Assembly: GCA_933822405.4 (NCBI GenBank)
Contig: CAKOGP040001925.1
Location: forward strand, 137,899 to 201,898
DNA length: 64,000 nucleotides
Source of the DNA: Cylindrotheca closterium
Lineage: Eukaryota; Bacillariophyta; Bacillariophyceae; Bacillariales; Bacillariaceae
Reading direction: 5' to 3'
This document shows, piece by piece, positions 37,772 through 47,486 of the stretch. Numbering within the stretch: the first letter of the stretch is position 1; every line of letters begins with the position of its first letter. A program made the position numbers and the translations under genes. The notes under the pieces were generated by a model that saw only the letters and a program-made list of their open reading frames with translations, did no database searches and was not told the DNA's origin.

Positions 37772-39395
37772 ATGACGGATCAAGAACATCAAGCACCCGT
37801 CAAGTTTGACACCAAAAAGGTGTATTTCTTTGCCGGTCCACACAAGACCGCCAGTACAAGCGTAGAAAAGTTCTTTGCCAAGTGGGCGGAAGATGGTTTT
37901 CATCACGGGCACCACAAGACCTATGGGTACGCTTATTGTCATCATCATCGTCGTCGTCGTCGTCGTTTGTGTTTGCTGGTTGGTTGTAGTATTGGACAAA
38001 AGAAATTCCCCTGAGCTTATTGTGTTCATCAGCTGATACTTTCACATATATTGACGCCGTCTGTTTACCACTTTTAATCATTCACTGATTGTATACATTG
38101 TGTTCTCTCTTTTTTCATCATAAAACACCGCACAAACAAACACATATATACATATGATACATGATCACGCGAACAGACTTCAATATTGGAGATGGCCCAC
38201 CTTTGATGAATCGGAAGGTGAGAATCAATACGGTGCCTTGGTCCAACGGAAGGATAATGTTGCCTATGAAAAGAGGGCTTTGGATGTGATTTCAGAGCGA
38301 TTTGAGGAATCCGACAATGGAGTCTTTTTGGGAACCGAAGAGTTTGATCAAGTGGGTCCCGACAAGTATTACAATGCTCTACCCGTCATGGAAACGATTA
38401 CCATGAAACTCAATGTTGGTCCACAAGATACCAAAGTGATCATGAATTATCGAACGCCTCGTCTCGATCAATGGGTCAGTATTTGGAAACATGCCGATAA
38501 ACATTATGCGGACTCCTCCTATGGTTATTTCCTGTGCGAAGCACATTTGCGAGAAAAGGACCACAAGCAACGGCGCAGCATGATTGGAGCGGAAATGAAC
38601 CCTTTGGGGGCTGCCAAAATCTTTTTAGAAAAAGGATGGAGCGTCACAATTATGGATATGGGTGGCATCACAAAGGCTGGACAGCACATTGTTCATGCGA
38701 TTGGATGCGACGTATTGATGGGAGGTTGTGATGAAGATGGGAATCTGGGAGGCCTCAAAGACTATTTGCCCAACAAGAATGCTGTCGACAAGGAGTTTGT
38801 GGGACTGGCATTTCAGGACGCACAGAAAGTGGAGCAACTCTTTACGGATCGTGATTGCGCGTACCAAAAACTCTTGGAACCCTATGTCAAGACAGGCCAA
38901 CTGGAGATTTTGTACCAAGATTCCTTGTGGGTGGCCTGTGATGCACCTCAGAAATACTACGAGAAGTTCATTGATAATACGGATTTGATGTATGATGCCT
39001 TGGTTGGTCAAGTGAAGTGTGATGATGATCCGGAAGACTTTGTACTAGGAGCGGATATGGATGCTGCTTTGGAAGGTGGGGACCTACTGGCCAAGGAATC
39101 GCCTCTTTCTTTGGTGAATATTTCGTTCTTTGACATTGGCTTAACTGTGGCGCTATTGATTGCTCTATTCCAAATCATCAGACAACGTACCCGTGGTCAG
39201 AATGGTCAGCAGTCAAGGGCGGCGACCGAATTGACAACCTATCCAAGACGGGTGTATAAGGACGAATCAGATGACGACGATGATGTTGCAGAATCATCGG
39301 GTGGATTCCGGGACGATGTCAGCCTCGATGAGGAAGAAGTATCAGATACACCAAAACCTACTGCAAAGGGCGGGTCGCTTTCAGGGAGAATCTAG
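37772..39395 (+). CDS. Sulfotransferase-like protein with C-terminal membrane anchor (two exons)
   Basis: Exon 1 is 37772-37926 (GG|GTACGC), exon 2 is 38177-39395 (ACAG|A), giving 457 residues. Residues 17-30 contain FFAGPHKTASTS, which fits the 5'-phosphosulfate loop of PAPS-dependent sulfotransferases. KVIMNYRTPRLDQWVSIWKH near 120-139 fits the 3'-phosphate-binding Arg/Ser motif. One hydrophobic segment (ISFFDIGLTVALLIALFQII) lies about 110 residues from the end, followed by an acidic, Ser-rich tail. Lack of a signal peptide and a late anchor imply a tail-region-anchored topology different from Golgi type II sulfotransferases, where the anchor is N-terminal. Acceptor unknown. The intron is AT-rich with a CATCAT/CGTCGT repeat. 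Confidence 0.75.
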
Positions 39396-39607
39396 TTAGG
39401 TCCGATTGATTTTTTGTAATTATGTTAAAAATTGAGTTTAGAAATGTTAAAAGGAAGAGGCAGGTACCGCCAGGTGGAACCGCCTTCATTCTCATTCGAA
39501 TGGCTTTCCCATGGAGTCATATTGCAGATACTTTTTATCTTTCTACCTCATGATATGATATGGTCATGATGGCAACGCCTGACTCGATTGATCGGGTCTA
39601 CAGCTTC

Positions 39608-41032
39608 TTACCGAGGCCAGGAGACATCTGTGGGCCCAAACACGACTCGAACCTCTCCTTCTCGACGGAATCGTATCCATCTTCCCCAGTTACTATTGTA
39701 TTCTCCAACAAATAGGCTGCAAGATTCTAGGACCATCAAATCAAAAATGGCCGCAATCGTGTGTTCGTACTTATCATGACAATTCTCCAAAGTATTCAAA
39801 TGACCACTACTGGTCGCAACTGGATTGAAATGGAATCTCCATTGGTCACGGTCTGGTAACGTTTGAATTTCATTTCGAACTGTCGTTGGATCGTCAGTTG
39901 CAATATAGACATGACGTATGGATGATTCAAAGAAAGGCGACGGTATCTTCTGTAGGTAGGCAGTCAATGGAACATAATTGACAGGCATGTCGTCTTCATC
40001 CTTCAATAAGTATCCCTGCTTCCTCCAGTACTCTTCTACCCAATATCTCGACTCTACCTTTAGTTTATCACCACGGCGAATATGAATTCCAATCATTTCT
40101 TGGAATCGCACTGCGCCAGTATTGTTATTATCACTATAGTTGGTGATCAGCCGTTTGACATCATTGATAATCCAAGGCTGGAATCGAACCAGTGGCTTGA
40201 TGAGGCGCATGACACGATCTCGATACGAGCCATGTGTTGCATTGTTCTTGGCATCTTTGTGTAGTAACTGAATTTCCTCCATATTCTCGAGACCTAGTCG
40301 TTTGCCCCATTCCTCCAGATTTTCTGCCCCATCCAGTTGTGGTTGAATTTCATCTCGAAAGTATTGTCGGAGAGCATAACCTCCCAACAACAGTACAGAT
40401 ACGGACGAATTCTTTGTTTCACTAGCTCGGTCCCGACATGGAATGTGAGCATCCATATTCTTCTTTTGAATGACACGGTAGGCCAGTCGGTGCCATTTCT
40501 GAATTCGTTGGCATGGTGGTGGGGGGCATTGACGACTCAAAAGGGAGACATCCAATACGTGGCTCAATCCACCGGGATAGGAATAATAAGTTTGTTGCTC
40601 CAACAATGATGATGAGTTATAATTTCCATTTCCAGGACAGCCAAACATACTTTCATCATTGGAATGAAGAAAGACCAGACGTCGATCTTCCACAATGGCA
40701 ATCAGGACGGCTCTCAGAAATGTGTTCAGTTGAGCCACAATACCAACCGGATTCAGATAGTCGGTGGCATACAAAAGGATCCGGTCACACTTTTGGGATT
40801 GATGATGGTGAATCTGTGACTGTATCTTCGTAGAAGTTTCAGAGTCCAATGCAAAATATGTTGGCTCTGTTGCCGTTGTTGTTATTGTGAAAGGTGTCAA
40901 TAACCCTGCTACTGCTATCAGTTGAATGCCAATCTTCATGACAGTAGCTGCCAGTAGAAGAATTACCAAACTCAACAGTAGTACTGTTCTCATCTTGAGT
41001 CGTCTTCTAGACGAGTGCCTATGTCGATTCAT
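39608..41032 (-). CDS. GT23/FUT8-like fucosyltransferase-related protein
   Basis: 474 residues from ATG 41032. Short basic cytosolic N-terminus, signal anchor at about 16-45, then a lumenal domain, the type II layout of Golgi glycosyltransferases. IGIHIRRGDKL at 314-324 corresponds to the GDP-fucose-contacting HxRR(T/G)DK motif. HVYIATDDPTTVRNEI and a closing VLESCSLFVGEYNSNWGR correspond to the FUT8 ATDD and S-N/Q-R segments. GT23 enzymes add core or related alpha-1,6 fucose to N-glycans; acceptor here inferred only. Several NxS/T sites are present in the lumenal part. Confidence 0.75.
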   Translation of the reverse strand: MNRHRHSSRRRLKMRTVLLLSLVILLLAATVMKIGIQLIAVAGLLTPFTITTTATEPTYFALDSETSTKIQSQIHHHQSQKCDRILLYATDYLNPVGIVAQLNTFLRAVLIAIVEDRRLVFLHSNDESMFGCPGNGNYNSSSLLEQQTYYSYPGGLSHVLDVSLLSRQCPPPPCQRIQKWHRLAYRVIQKKNMDAHIPCRDRASETKNSSVSVLLLGGYALRQYFRDEIQPQLDGAENLEEWGKRLGLENMEEIQLLHKDAKNNATHGSYRDRVMRLIKPLVRFQPWIINDVKRLITNYSDNNNTGAVRFQEMIGIHIRRGDKLKVESRYWVEEYWRKQGYLLKDEDDMPVNYVPLTAYLQKIPSPFFESSIRHVYIATDDPTTVRNEIQTLPDRDQWRFHFNPVATSSGHLNTLENCHDKYEHTIAAIFDLMVLESCSLFVGEYNSNWGRWIRFRREGEVRVVFGPTDVSWPR

Positions 41033-41690
41033 CCTGATAGCCTTTGCCAAGTTCCAAGGCCTCTGCAAATTAGCTCACCCTTTCATCGTACTGTTGGTAA
41101 AGTCATTATTATTATTGTCACAATGCGATACCTGTATATAAATATCATCGCAGTTTTTATTTTCATTTTGATGATAGAAAGACACTTTAGTAGTACCTCG
41201 GTCAGATGTGTGTCTTATTCAGTCCATAAACTATTAATACTGTGTATGCGTATACTATTGGTTCCGTCCCATGCAGCAGGCATATGGTACCGACTATCAT
41301 ATTATGCAATGCAGTATTAGAAATTCCGTTATGATCAGCTAGTGTCAGTCATAGTGTCAGTAAATCAAAGAAACAGTTCGTACGTTCCATGGGCGGCTGA
41401 CTATTCATCATCAGCAATGCGACAAAACAATAAGAACCTGCCTGTATGTCATAGTACGACAATCATAGATCCACACAGGCCACAAGCGATTTATGAATCC
41501 AGATTTGTTTTTAAAACTTTTCAATGATTAAAGGAACCCGCTTTCGTTACTGCTTTCTTTCGGAACAGTGTCTAATGTGAAGTTCCATTGGCAATCCAGT
41601 AGCTACTGTACTTTCAACTTGTACTCTTCGAAGTTCCTGAAGTTATTTTGGGCCATGTGTATACGTTGATGGGTACGCCCTTTAACATTG
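41033..41690. other. Intergenic, nothing recognised
   Basis: No supported gene. No RING-coding remnant was found downstream of the RING-less CCKC gene that ends at 41691. Confidence 0.45.
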
Positions 41691-42407
41691 CTATGCACTG
41701 CCATATCTATTGCGAAGACGACGGCGATGGCGATACTTCGGTATTGCATAAGCACCGCCAAACAAGCATAGGACTGCCAATGAACAGCCGATGAGAATAA
41801 CGATAGTATTATCATCGCCCTCATCATTGTCGGCCATAGCATCTTCATCGCTATCAGTTGACATCGTATTTTTCCCATTCGCAAAATCTGTATCATTACA
41901 AAAGGGTTTGCATTCTGGTCCCTTGCATATACAACAGTGATCTTTGGCCAGACCAAGATTTCCTTGGTCATAACAGAATAGACGATAGTTGTCGCAAAAA
42001 ACACTAGGTTCCTCCCAGATCCAACTCTTGACCAGGAATCCTGGCGTATTCTGGCAAGTAGATTCCATAATATCGCTTGGTGCTAAACCTTCTGTCTCAC
42101 TTGTAGTTGGAGAAGGAGGCATTCTTATGGACGATGGTGATTCAGATGATGAGGCTATTCCTGTGGGACCGAAATCATCGCCAAGAGGTGGCGAAGGGCG
42201 TGCACTAGGCTCATGACTTGACTGGGAACTGATGATATCCGACGGAGGCAGCTGTGATGTCTGGGTACTTGTGCCATCATCATTGTCCTTTGCAATGATT
42301 ACCTGTGCATGGCCACGTGGCACTGACGATGCAATGAACATGATGATGAGGAGGAGCAGGGCGACGTGTATTGAAAAAGCAGCCCTCATCACTGTCGACA
42401 GCAACAT
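41691..42407 (-). CDS. CCKC-module membrane protein without RING
   Basis: 238 residues from ATG 42407; ATG 42389 (MRAAFS) also gives a good signal peptide. Ser/Pro-rich stalk 35-115. CCKC-type module at 118-170 (CQN..FCDNYRLFC...GNLGLAKDHCCIC..C..C), very close to the modules of the neighbouring RING genes. Acidic stretch, span about 201-222, then only about 15 cytosolic residues (HRRRLRNR). The frame ends at a clean stop with no RING fragment beyond. Lies at the edge of the core array, same strand as most members. Could be a decoy or partner of the full-length proteins (inference). Confidence 0.82.
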   Translation of the reverse strand: MLLSTVMRAAFSIHVALLLLIIMFIASSVPRGHAQVIIAKDNDDGTSTQTSQLPPSDIISSQSSHEPSARPSPPLGDDFGPTGIASSSESPSSIRMPPSPTTSETEGLAPSDIMESTCQNTPGFLVKSWIWEEPSVFCDNYRLFCYDQGNLGLAKDHCCICKGPECKPFCNDTDFANGKNTMSTDSDEDAMADNDEGDDNTIVILIGCSLAVLCLFGGAYAIPKYRHRRRLRNRYGSA

Positions 42408-42704
42408 CCAATTGATTCCACGCTGCTGAAGTGCAGAGGACCTGACATCAAGTTGCACACAAGTACATTAGTTGAAGATGCGATGCTGTTTTATATATTT
42501 CAGTTGGACGACAGTAGAATTATATAGAGATACATTTTATCTGTACGATGATGAGCATCTGCAGAACACTATCGAAATGCGCGAAGCGTTCGTCAGAATT
42601 CACGTTTTGACTCAAACGACCAAAAAAGCTTGCATCTTCAGATGTTTTATTCTGAGTAATACGCTCTGGTAGTGTGCCAATAGTTTTATATAACATATAA
42701 ACGT

Positions 42705-43823
42705 CTAATCGTTTAGTAGTTCCACACGACACAACGGGCACTTGTCATTATTCTTCAGCCACTGATTGATGCATGCTTCATGAAACACATGATTGCATTC
42801 GTTCGTTTTCGAAGCACAAATGGTCTCTCCGACTACATAGCACTCCAGGCATATGCAGCATTCGTCCTTCGACGATGGTCTTCTCCAACTGGATAGCCGT
42901 TGGGATAGAGAAGAATGGCTGGTTGGCCTGCTGCTATTGAATACCGCAGAGGCGTCATCATCATCCTTGTTGTGATGATGAGCCTCACTTGGATGTTCTT
43001 CGTCAATTATAGGCTTGGATGCTGAACTTCTCAAGCTATTCGCAGTGATGTTGGACTTGTCCGGCAGCACCGTCTGAAAATAGAACTTTGTAAGAAAGAC
43101 TTCATAACGGGAATGATTTCGTTCTTCCTCAGTCAACCCTTGACTACTTGTGTTGTTTGCACGCTGCTGTCGTCGTCTTGCGGCCATGGTTTGTTGAGTA
43201 GCGTCACGTCGAGAGTTTTGCTGGTTCCGATTGTTCTTTTGACAGAGAGCAAGTCCGCAGCATACAAAAATAAAAGCTGCGACCACCAGCACAATGGTGT
43301 CTGGTCCATCATCGTCATCGCCGTAGAAATCGTCGCTGTAGGTGTAGCCCCCAGTAGTATAACAGTCATTATCAAATGACGGTGGGATACTAATAGAGTC
43401 ATTACACTGAAAGAAGCACAATGGATTGCATTTGCAACAGTGATCATTGGCAGCCCCAAGATTTCCATAATCCAAGCAGTCGACGATGGAGTGGTCACAG
43501 GTCAGGTTTCGTAAGACTGGGGTGCAACCAAAGTAATCCCAGTATTCGTATCGCCATTCTGGGTTATTCGCGCAAGTATCGGTTGTTGGCAATCCAAAGA
43601 TGGGAGCACTGTATGGTGGTGGTGACGACGCAGTAGGGGAAGGAATGGCAGGTGCTGCCGTAGCAGGATTCCGGGTCAGGCCAGCAAGGAGGCTCGGACT
43701 GGAACTTCTTGTTGTTACCGACGTAGGAACAGAGCTTGGTGCAGTAGATTGAGCCTTACATGCTGAAAGAGTTAATATCAATAAGAGCACGATGACCATA
43801 GGTTTATTCATCATCATGGACAT
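42705..43823 (-). CDS. CCKC-module membrane RING-H2 protein
   Basis: 372 residues. Signal peptide 1-24. Ser/Thr/Pro stalk to 80. CCKC module 84-140 with CDHSIVDC and GNLGAANDHCCKC. Span about 176-194. ATQQTMAARRRQQR at 208-221. EEERNHSRYEVFLTKFYFQTV box followed by LPDKSNIT at 253-260. Acidic His/Asp linker, SWRRPSSKDE, RING-H2 322-365 and a seven-residue end. It has the typical layout of the family. A conserved GCN4/AP-1-like element lies about 95 bp upstream of the start (43916-43934). Confidence 0.92.
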   Translation of the reverse strand: MSMMMNKPMVIVLLLILTLSACKAQSTAPSSVPTSVTTRSSSPSLLAGLTRNPATAAPAIPSPTASSPPPYSAPIFGLPTTDTCANNPEWRYEYWDYFGCTPVLRNLTCDHSIVDCLDYGNLGAANDHCCKCNPLCFFQCNDSISIPPSFDNDCYTTGGYTYSDDFYGDDDDGPDTIVLVVAAFIFVCCGLALCQKNNRNQQNSRRDATQQTMAARRRQQRANNTSSQGLTEEERNHSRYEVFLTKFYFQTVLPDKSNITANSLRSSASKPIIDEEHPSEAHHHNKDDDDASAVFNSSRPTSHSSLSQRLSSWRRPSSKDECCICLECYVVGETICASKTNECNHVFHEACINQWLKNNDKCPLCRVELLND

Positions 43824-44210
43824 GCAGTTGCAGAGCGGAACTTTTGACGGTCGTATCGCGTCGTTTCAGATAATATAATGTTTCTTTTCTCTTTTTGAAA
43901 ATGACTGAAGGGAATCACGCACGATTGAGTCACGAAGGGAAATTTGGAACAGGAAAATAAAAGAACTATGGGTACACTATGGATACGAATCAATCATACT
44001 ACCGGTATATATGTAGCAGAACTCATGCGCCCAACTGCAGGTGTACTAACAATCTTCGGTGCTTCACTAGAATGAAGTAATATTATCATACAGCCAATTC
44101 CTTTCCTCGACAGTTGGTAATCAGAAAACAGTCACCGACAGAATTTACACTTTCAAGAAGGACCAAGTGAAAGAGCAGCAAATAACCAGAAGTATATAGT
44201 ATATAAATTT
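43824..44210. other. Intergenic promoter with conserved element
   Basis: Contains the element at 43916-43934 and a TACCGGTA motif near 43999. No gene. Confidence 0.5.
43916..43934 (+). promoter_or_regulatory. Conserved AP-1/GCN4-like element, copy 1
   Basis: CACGCACGATTGAGTCACG contains TGAGTCA, the AP-1/GCN4 consensus. It recurs at 45938-45956 and, inverted, at 49933-49951. It lies upstream of the RING gene at 42705-43823. Confidence 0.6.
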
Positions 44211-45752
44211 CTAATCCTTTAGTAGTTCTACTCTGCACAAAGGGCATTTGTCATTATACTTCAGCCATTCATTTATGCATCCTTTGTGAAAAACATGATT
44301 GCATTCCGTTGCGATTGGAGCACATATCGTCTCGCCTACAGCATAACTCTCCAAACATATGCAGCATTCTTCCTTATTTGCGGATGAGGGTTTCCTCCAA
44401 CTATATGGTCTCCTCCAACTCGATGGTCTCCTCCAACTAGAACTTTGCTTTTCATCAACTACGGACGCATCAGCATTACCGTCATGATCGTTTGCAGCAG
44501 GAGATGGATTCTCTTCGTCAGGCTTGCTGGATGCCAAACGCCTTAGATTATTTGCAGTGATGTTGGATTTTTCCGACAAGACAGTGTGGAAGTAAAAGCT
44601 GGCGACAAACTGCTCATAGCGGGCATGATTTCGTTCCTCGTCTGTCAGCCCTTGTTGACGGCCGGTGTTGTTTTCACGCTGTTGCCGACGCCTCGCTGTC
44701 ATGGTCTGTTGAATTTCATGTCGAGAGCGAGCTTGTTCTTGATCTTCATATGCAGAGACACTACGTTGACTACTTCGATGCATATCATAGTACTTCGCCA
44801 CGAGGGCGCATATTATAATGCCACCAAAAATGCCGAGACCTGGCACCAGGTCAGGGGCATTGGAATTTGAGCTTGCGCTTCCATTGCAATTCAAGAGCCC
44901 TTTCCAAGCATCACTCCAACCACATAATACGGCCGGCTCCTCCATCGCTGCATTGAAGAACATCATCCTCGCGTCTGTGACTTTCGAGACATCCCAGGAT
45001 GACAAGTCTTGATTGAATGATGTTGCATAAAAGAACATATGACTCATATTAGTCACTGAAGAAACATCCCAGGATGACAAGTCTTGATTGAAAGAGTGTG
45101 CATCCCGGAACATTGACTTCATTGCAGTCACAGAAGAAACATTCCATGATGACAAGTCTTGGTTGAATGAATATGCACCGTAGAACATGGCCGTCATATC
45201 AGTGACCGCCGAAACATCCCATGACGACAAGTCTGCTTGATTGAAGGAAGAGGCTCGCACGAACATGTTGCTCATGTCCACGACAGAAGAAACATCCCAC
45301 AAAGACAAGTCTTGATTGAATGATGCTGCGCCATAAAACATCCCAGTCATGTCCACGACAGAAGAAACATCCCAGGATGAAATGTTATCATTAAAGGAGG
45401 ATGATCCAGTAAACAAATAATTCATCTCCGTTATGGAAGAAACACACCATGATCCCATGGGCCAACCATACTTTTGTACAACGGTGGTATTGCAGTGGTT
45501 GTAATCAGAACAGCCCTCATCGATAAACTGATTGACAGCACTTCGCAGCTCGTCGCTGCTGTCAAAACAAAGACAGCCATTGTCGTTGACGAATTGTGTC
45601 GTGTTTCTTATTTGCTGCGCCCAATAATAACCATTGTTGTTGTTATACGAACAGCTAAATGTGCTGGAAGACGATGACGCGGTTGAAACAGTCATCATCA
45701 GTAAGGACCAACATATTGTAGTCAACACAACAAGGGAGGAAAGATGAGCCAT
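44211..45752 (-). CDS. BspA/DUF285-repeat membrane RING-H2 fusion (6 repeats)
   Basis: 513 residues, one exon. Signal peptide 1-25. A Cys-containing cap has DELRSAVNQFI typical of DUF285 N-ends. Residues 118-270 hold six 25-residue BspA-type repeats (SFNQDLSSWDVSSVTxMxxMF), usually found in surface or adhesion proteins. Span 303-321. From there the protein is like the CCKC members: QQTMTARRRQQR, EERNHARYEQFVASFYFHTVLSEKSNIT, an acidic linker, a triplicated SWRRP/SWRKP box and RING-H2 463-506 ending VELLKD. So the cytosolic half is kept while the ectodomain is replaced. Paralogous to 47487-49622, with which it lies head to head. Confidence 0.9.
   Translation of the reverse strand: MAHLSSLVVLTTICWSLLMMTVSTASSSSSTFSCSYNNNNGYYWAQQIRNTTQFVNDNGCLCFDSSDELRSAVNQFIDEGCSDYNHCNTTVVQKYGWPMGSWCVSSITEMNYLFTGSSSFNDNISSWDVSSVVDMTGMFYGAASFNQDLSLWDVSSVVDMSNMFVRASSFNQADLSSWDVSAVTDMTAMFYGAYSFNQDLSSWNVSSVTAMKSMFRDAHSFNQDLSSWDVSSVTNMSHMFFYATSFNQDLSSWDVSKVTDARMMFFNAAMEEPAVLCGWSDAWKGLLNCNGSASSNSNAPDLVPGLGIFGGIIICALVAKYYDMHRSSQRSVSAYEDQEQARSRHEIQQTMTARRRQQRENNTGRQQGLTDEERNHARYEQFVASFYFHTVLSEKSNITANNLRRLASSKPDEENPSPAANDHDGNADASVVDEKQSSSWRRPSSWRRPYSWRKPSSANKEECCICLESYAVGETICAPIATECNHVFHKGCINEWLKYNDKCPLCRVELLKD
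44940..45405 (-). repeat. BspA/DUF285 coding repeats, 6 units of about 75 bp
   Basis: Each 75-bp unit codes for 25 residues with conserved SSW[DN]VSSV and MF. One unit has an extra Ala (NQADLSS). Confidence 0.85.
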
Positions 45753-45937
45753 TATCTTGATTCAAAAGGCGATGTGCCACGCATAATAAGATGAGTCTTC
45801 GGGTTCTTTCTTATTATAATGTAATTGTTTTATGGCATATCCGCAACATCATATATATTATTCTTCGTATTCTTATTTTTCCATCTGGTGCGGTGCATGA
45901 CACCGACTTTATTTGAAAATGACAGTCGGGAAAGTCC

Positions 45938-45956
45938 CGCACGATTGAGTCAGTCA
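45938..45956 (+). promoter_or_regulatory. Conserved AP-1/GCN4-like element, copy 2
   Basis: CGCACGATTGAGTCA with a following GTCACGA, about 190 bp upstream of the BspA-RING gene start at 45752. The sequence before it (TTTGAAAATGAC) is also shared with the 43.9-kb copy. Confidence 0.6.
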
Positions 45957-46040
45957 CGAGGGTATCAGATGCAAATAATCGAATTTATAGTACCTATTTA
46001 CATACAGTCTATAGTAGTACAGTAGGTCGTATTAGACAGT

Positions 46041-47216
46041 CTAATCCTTTAGTAGTTCTACTCGGCACAAAGGGCACTTATCATTCTTCGTTAGCCACTC
46101 ATTTATGCACCCTTCGTGAAATACATGGTTGCATTCCGTTGTGATTGGAGCACAGATCGTCTCGCCTGCAGCATAACACTCCAGGCATATGCAGCATTCG
46201 TCCCTTGCGGAGGGGTTCCTCCAGCTCGATAGACGCCGAGACAACCGGCCTTGTGTTCCATCAACTTTGGACGCATCATCGTCATCATCGTCGTGATCGT
46301 TTGCGGCAGGAGATGAATGATGCCCCTCGTCCTCGTTGGGCTTGGGAGTGGTGCTGAACGCTGAATTTCTCAAACTATCTGCAGTGATGTTGGATTTATC
46401 CGACAAGACAGTTTGGAAATAAAAGCTGGTAACAAATTGCTCATATCGGGCATGATTTTGTTCTTCCTCAGTCAACCCTTGAATGCTTGTATTGTTTGCA
46501 CGGTATTGTTGTCGCCTAGCTGTCATGGTCTGCTGAACTTCACGTCGAGCAGGACGCTGACCTTGGTTGTTATAAAACAAGCGAGCACAACATGCCAAGC
46601 CTAAGAGACTGAGAAGTATCGCTATGATAGCAGTATCCGAGCCGTCGGTAGAGAACAAATCGTCGTCAGTATAGTCGTAGTACCCACCATTGTTGTACCC
46701 GCTTCCGCTTCCACCATGGAGGCAGGAAAACTGATCATCATTAGATGACGGATCCTCGACATGAATCGGATCATTGCATTGCCCCTCACATTCAAATTTA
46801 CACCTGCAGCAGTTTTGCGCTGCGTATCCCAAGGGTCCAAGATACCAGCACTCGACTCGATCGTCGTCGCAGGAAAGCTTCACAATATTCCATCTGCAAT
46901 TGTAATAGATCTGATCTTCAGTATACCAGCCTTGCGTATTTCCGCACACCTCCCATGTCGGCGATGAAGTAGAAACCGAAGGCTTGTTTGTAAGTGTTGG
47001 TTCCAAGCTTGTGGTAGGGGCTGCTTCTGCTGCTATCGTGGGAATCTGACTGACGCTTGGCCTTATTGTAGTACTCGTTGCCACCGAGGATGTAGGGACT
47101 GAGCTTGGTGGTATCGATAATTCAAGAATGGGGTCTTGGGCATTGGATCCTGATATGGTCAATAGAAATAAGAGGATGGGTGAAGAGATTATTATAACGT
47201 TCATCGTCGTGAACAT
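46041..47216 (-). CDS. CCKC-module membrane RING-H2 protein
   Basis: 391 residues. Signal peptide 1-26, Thr/Ser/Pro stalk, CCKC module 91-147 (CDDDRVEC, CCRC in place of CCKC, ECEGQC). Tyr/Gly-rich linker, span 195-215. QQTMTARRQQYR, then SFYFQTVLSDKSNIT, Asp run, RRLSSWRNPSARDE and RING-H2 341-384 ending VELLKD. Its cytosolic half is closest to the two BspA-RING proteins that flank it, so ectodomain exchange may have happened between these neighbours. Divergent from 47487-49622 with 270 bp between starts. Confidence 0.92.
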   Translation of the reverse strand: MFTTMNVIIISSPILLFLLTISGSNAQDPILELSIPPSSVPTSSVATSTTIRPSVSQIPTIAAEAAPTTSLEPTLTNKPSVSTSSPTWEVCGNTQGWYTEDQIYYNCRWNIVKLSCDDDRVECWYLGPLGYAAQNCCRCKFECEGQCNDPIHVEDPSSNDDQFSCLHGGSGSGYNNGGYYDYTDDDLFSTDGSDTAIIAILLSLLGLACCARLFYNNQGQRPARREVQQTMTARRQQYRANNTSIQGLTEEEQNHARYEQFVTSFYFQTVLSDKSNITADSLRNSAFSTTPKPNEDEGHHSSPAANDHDDDDDDASKVDGTQGRLSRRLSSWRNPSARDECCICLECYAAGETICAPITTECNHVFHEGCINEWLTKNDKCPLCRVELLKD

Positions 47217-47486
47217 ATGTGTTCTTCATCACACTCCAAAATTATTGCTGGCGCGATGTACCTACCGGTATACATCTGACAGCTGAAAAACAGAGTGTGA
47301 CTCAAATTGATCACTTTTGAATTTCTGGCCTCCTCGCGTCCTACAGCACAGCACATATATATTTTAAAATACAGTGTGAATCAAAACAGATCAAAATATG
47401 ATTCTCTGACAGACCGCGTTTACTGGTGGAGAATTTCATCAACATGCACCTATTGAATATATGTTCAACGAAACCAAATCAAAACG
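47217..47486. promoter_or_regulatory. Short bidirectional promoter region
   Basis: 270 bp between the starts of the CCKC-RING gene (minus) and the BspA-RING gene (plus). It holds a TACCGGTA motif near 47266 and GTGTGACTCA near 47300, a partial match to the array element. Confidence 0.4.

Noticed and set aside
41033..41690. Search for a lost RING exon downstream of the RING-less CCKC gene
   Set aside because: No Cys/His pattern in any minus-strand frame here, so the gene is taken as genuinely RING-less.
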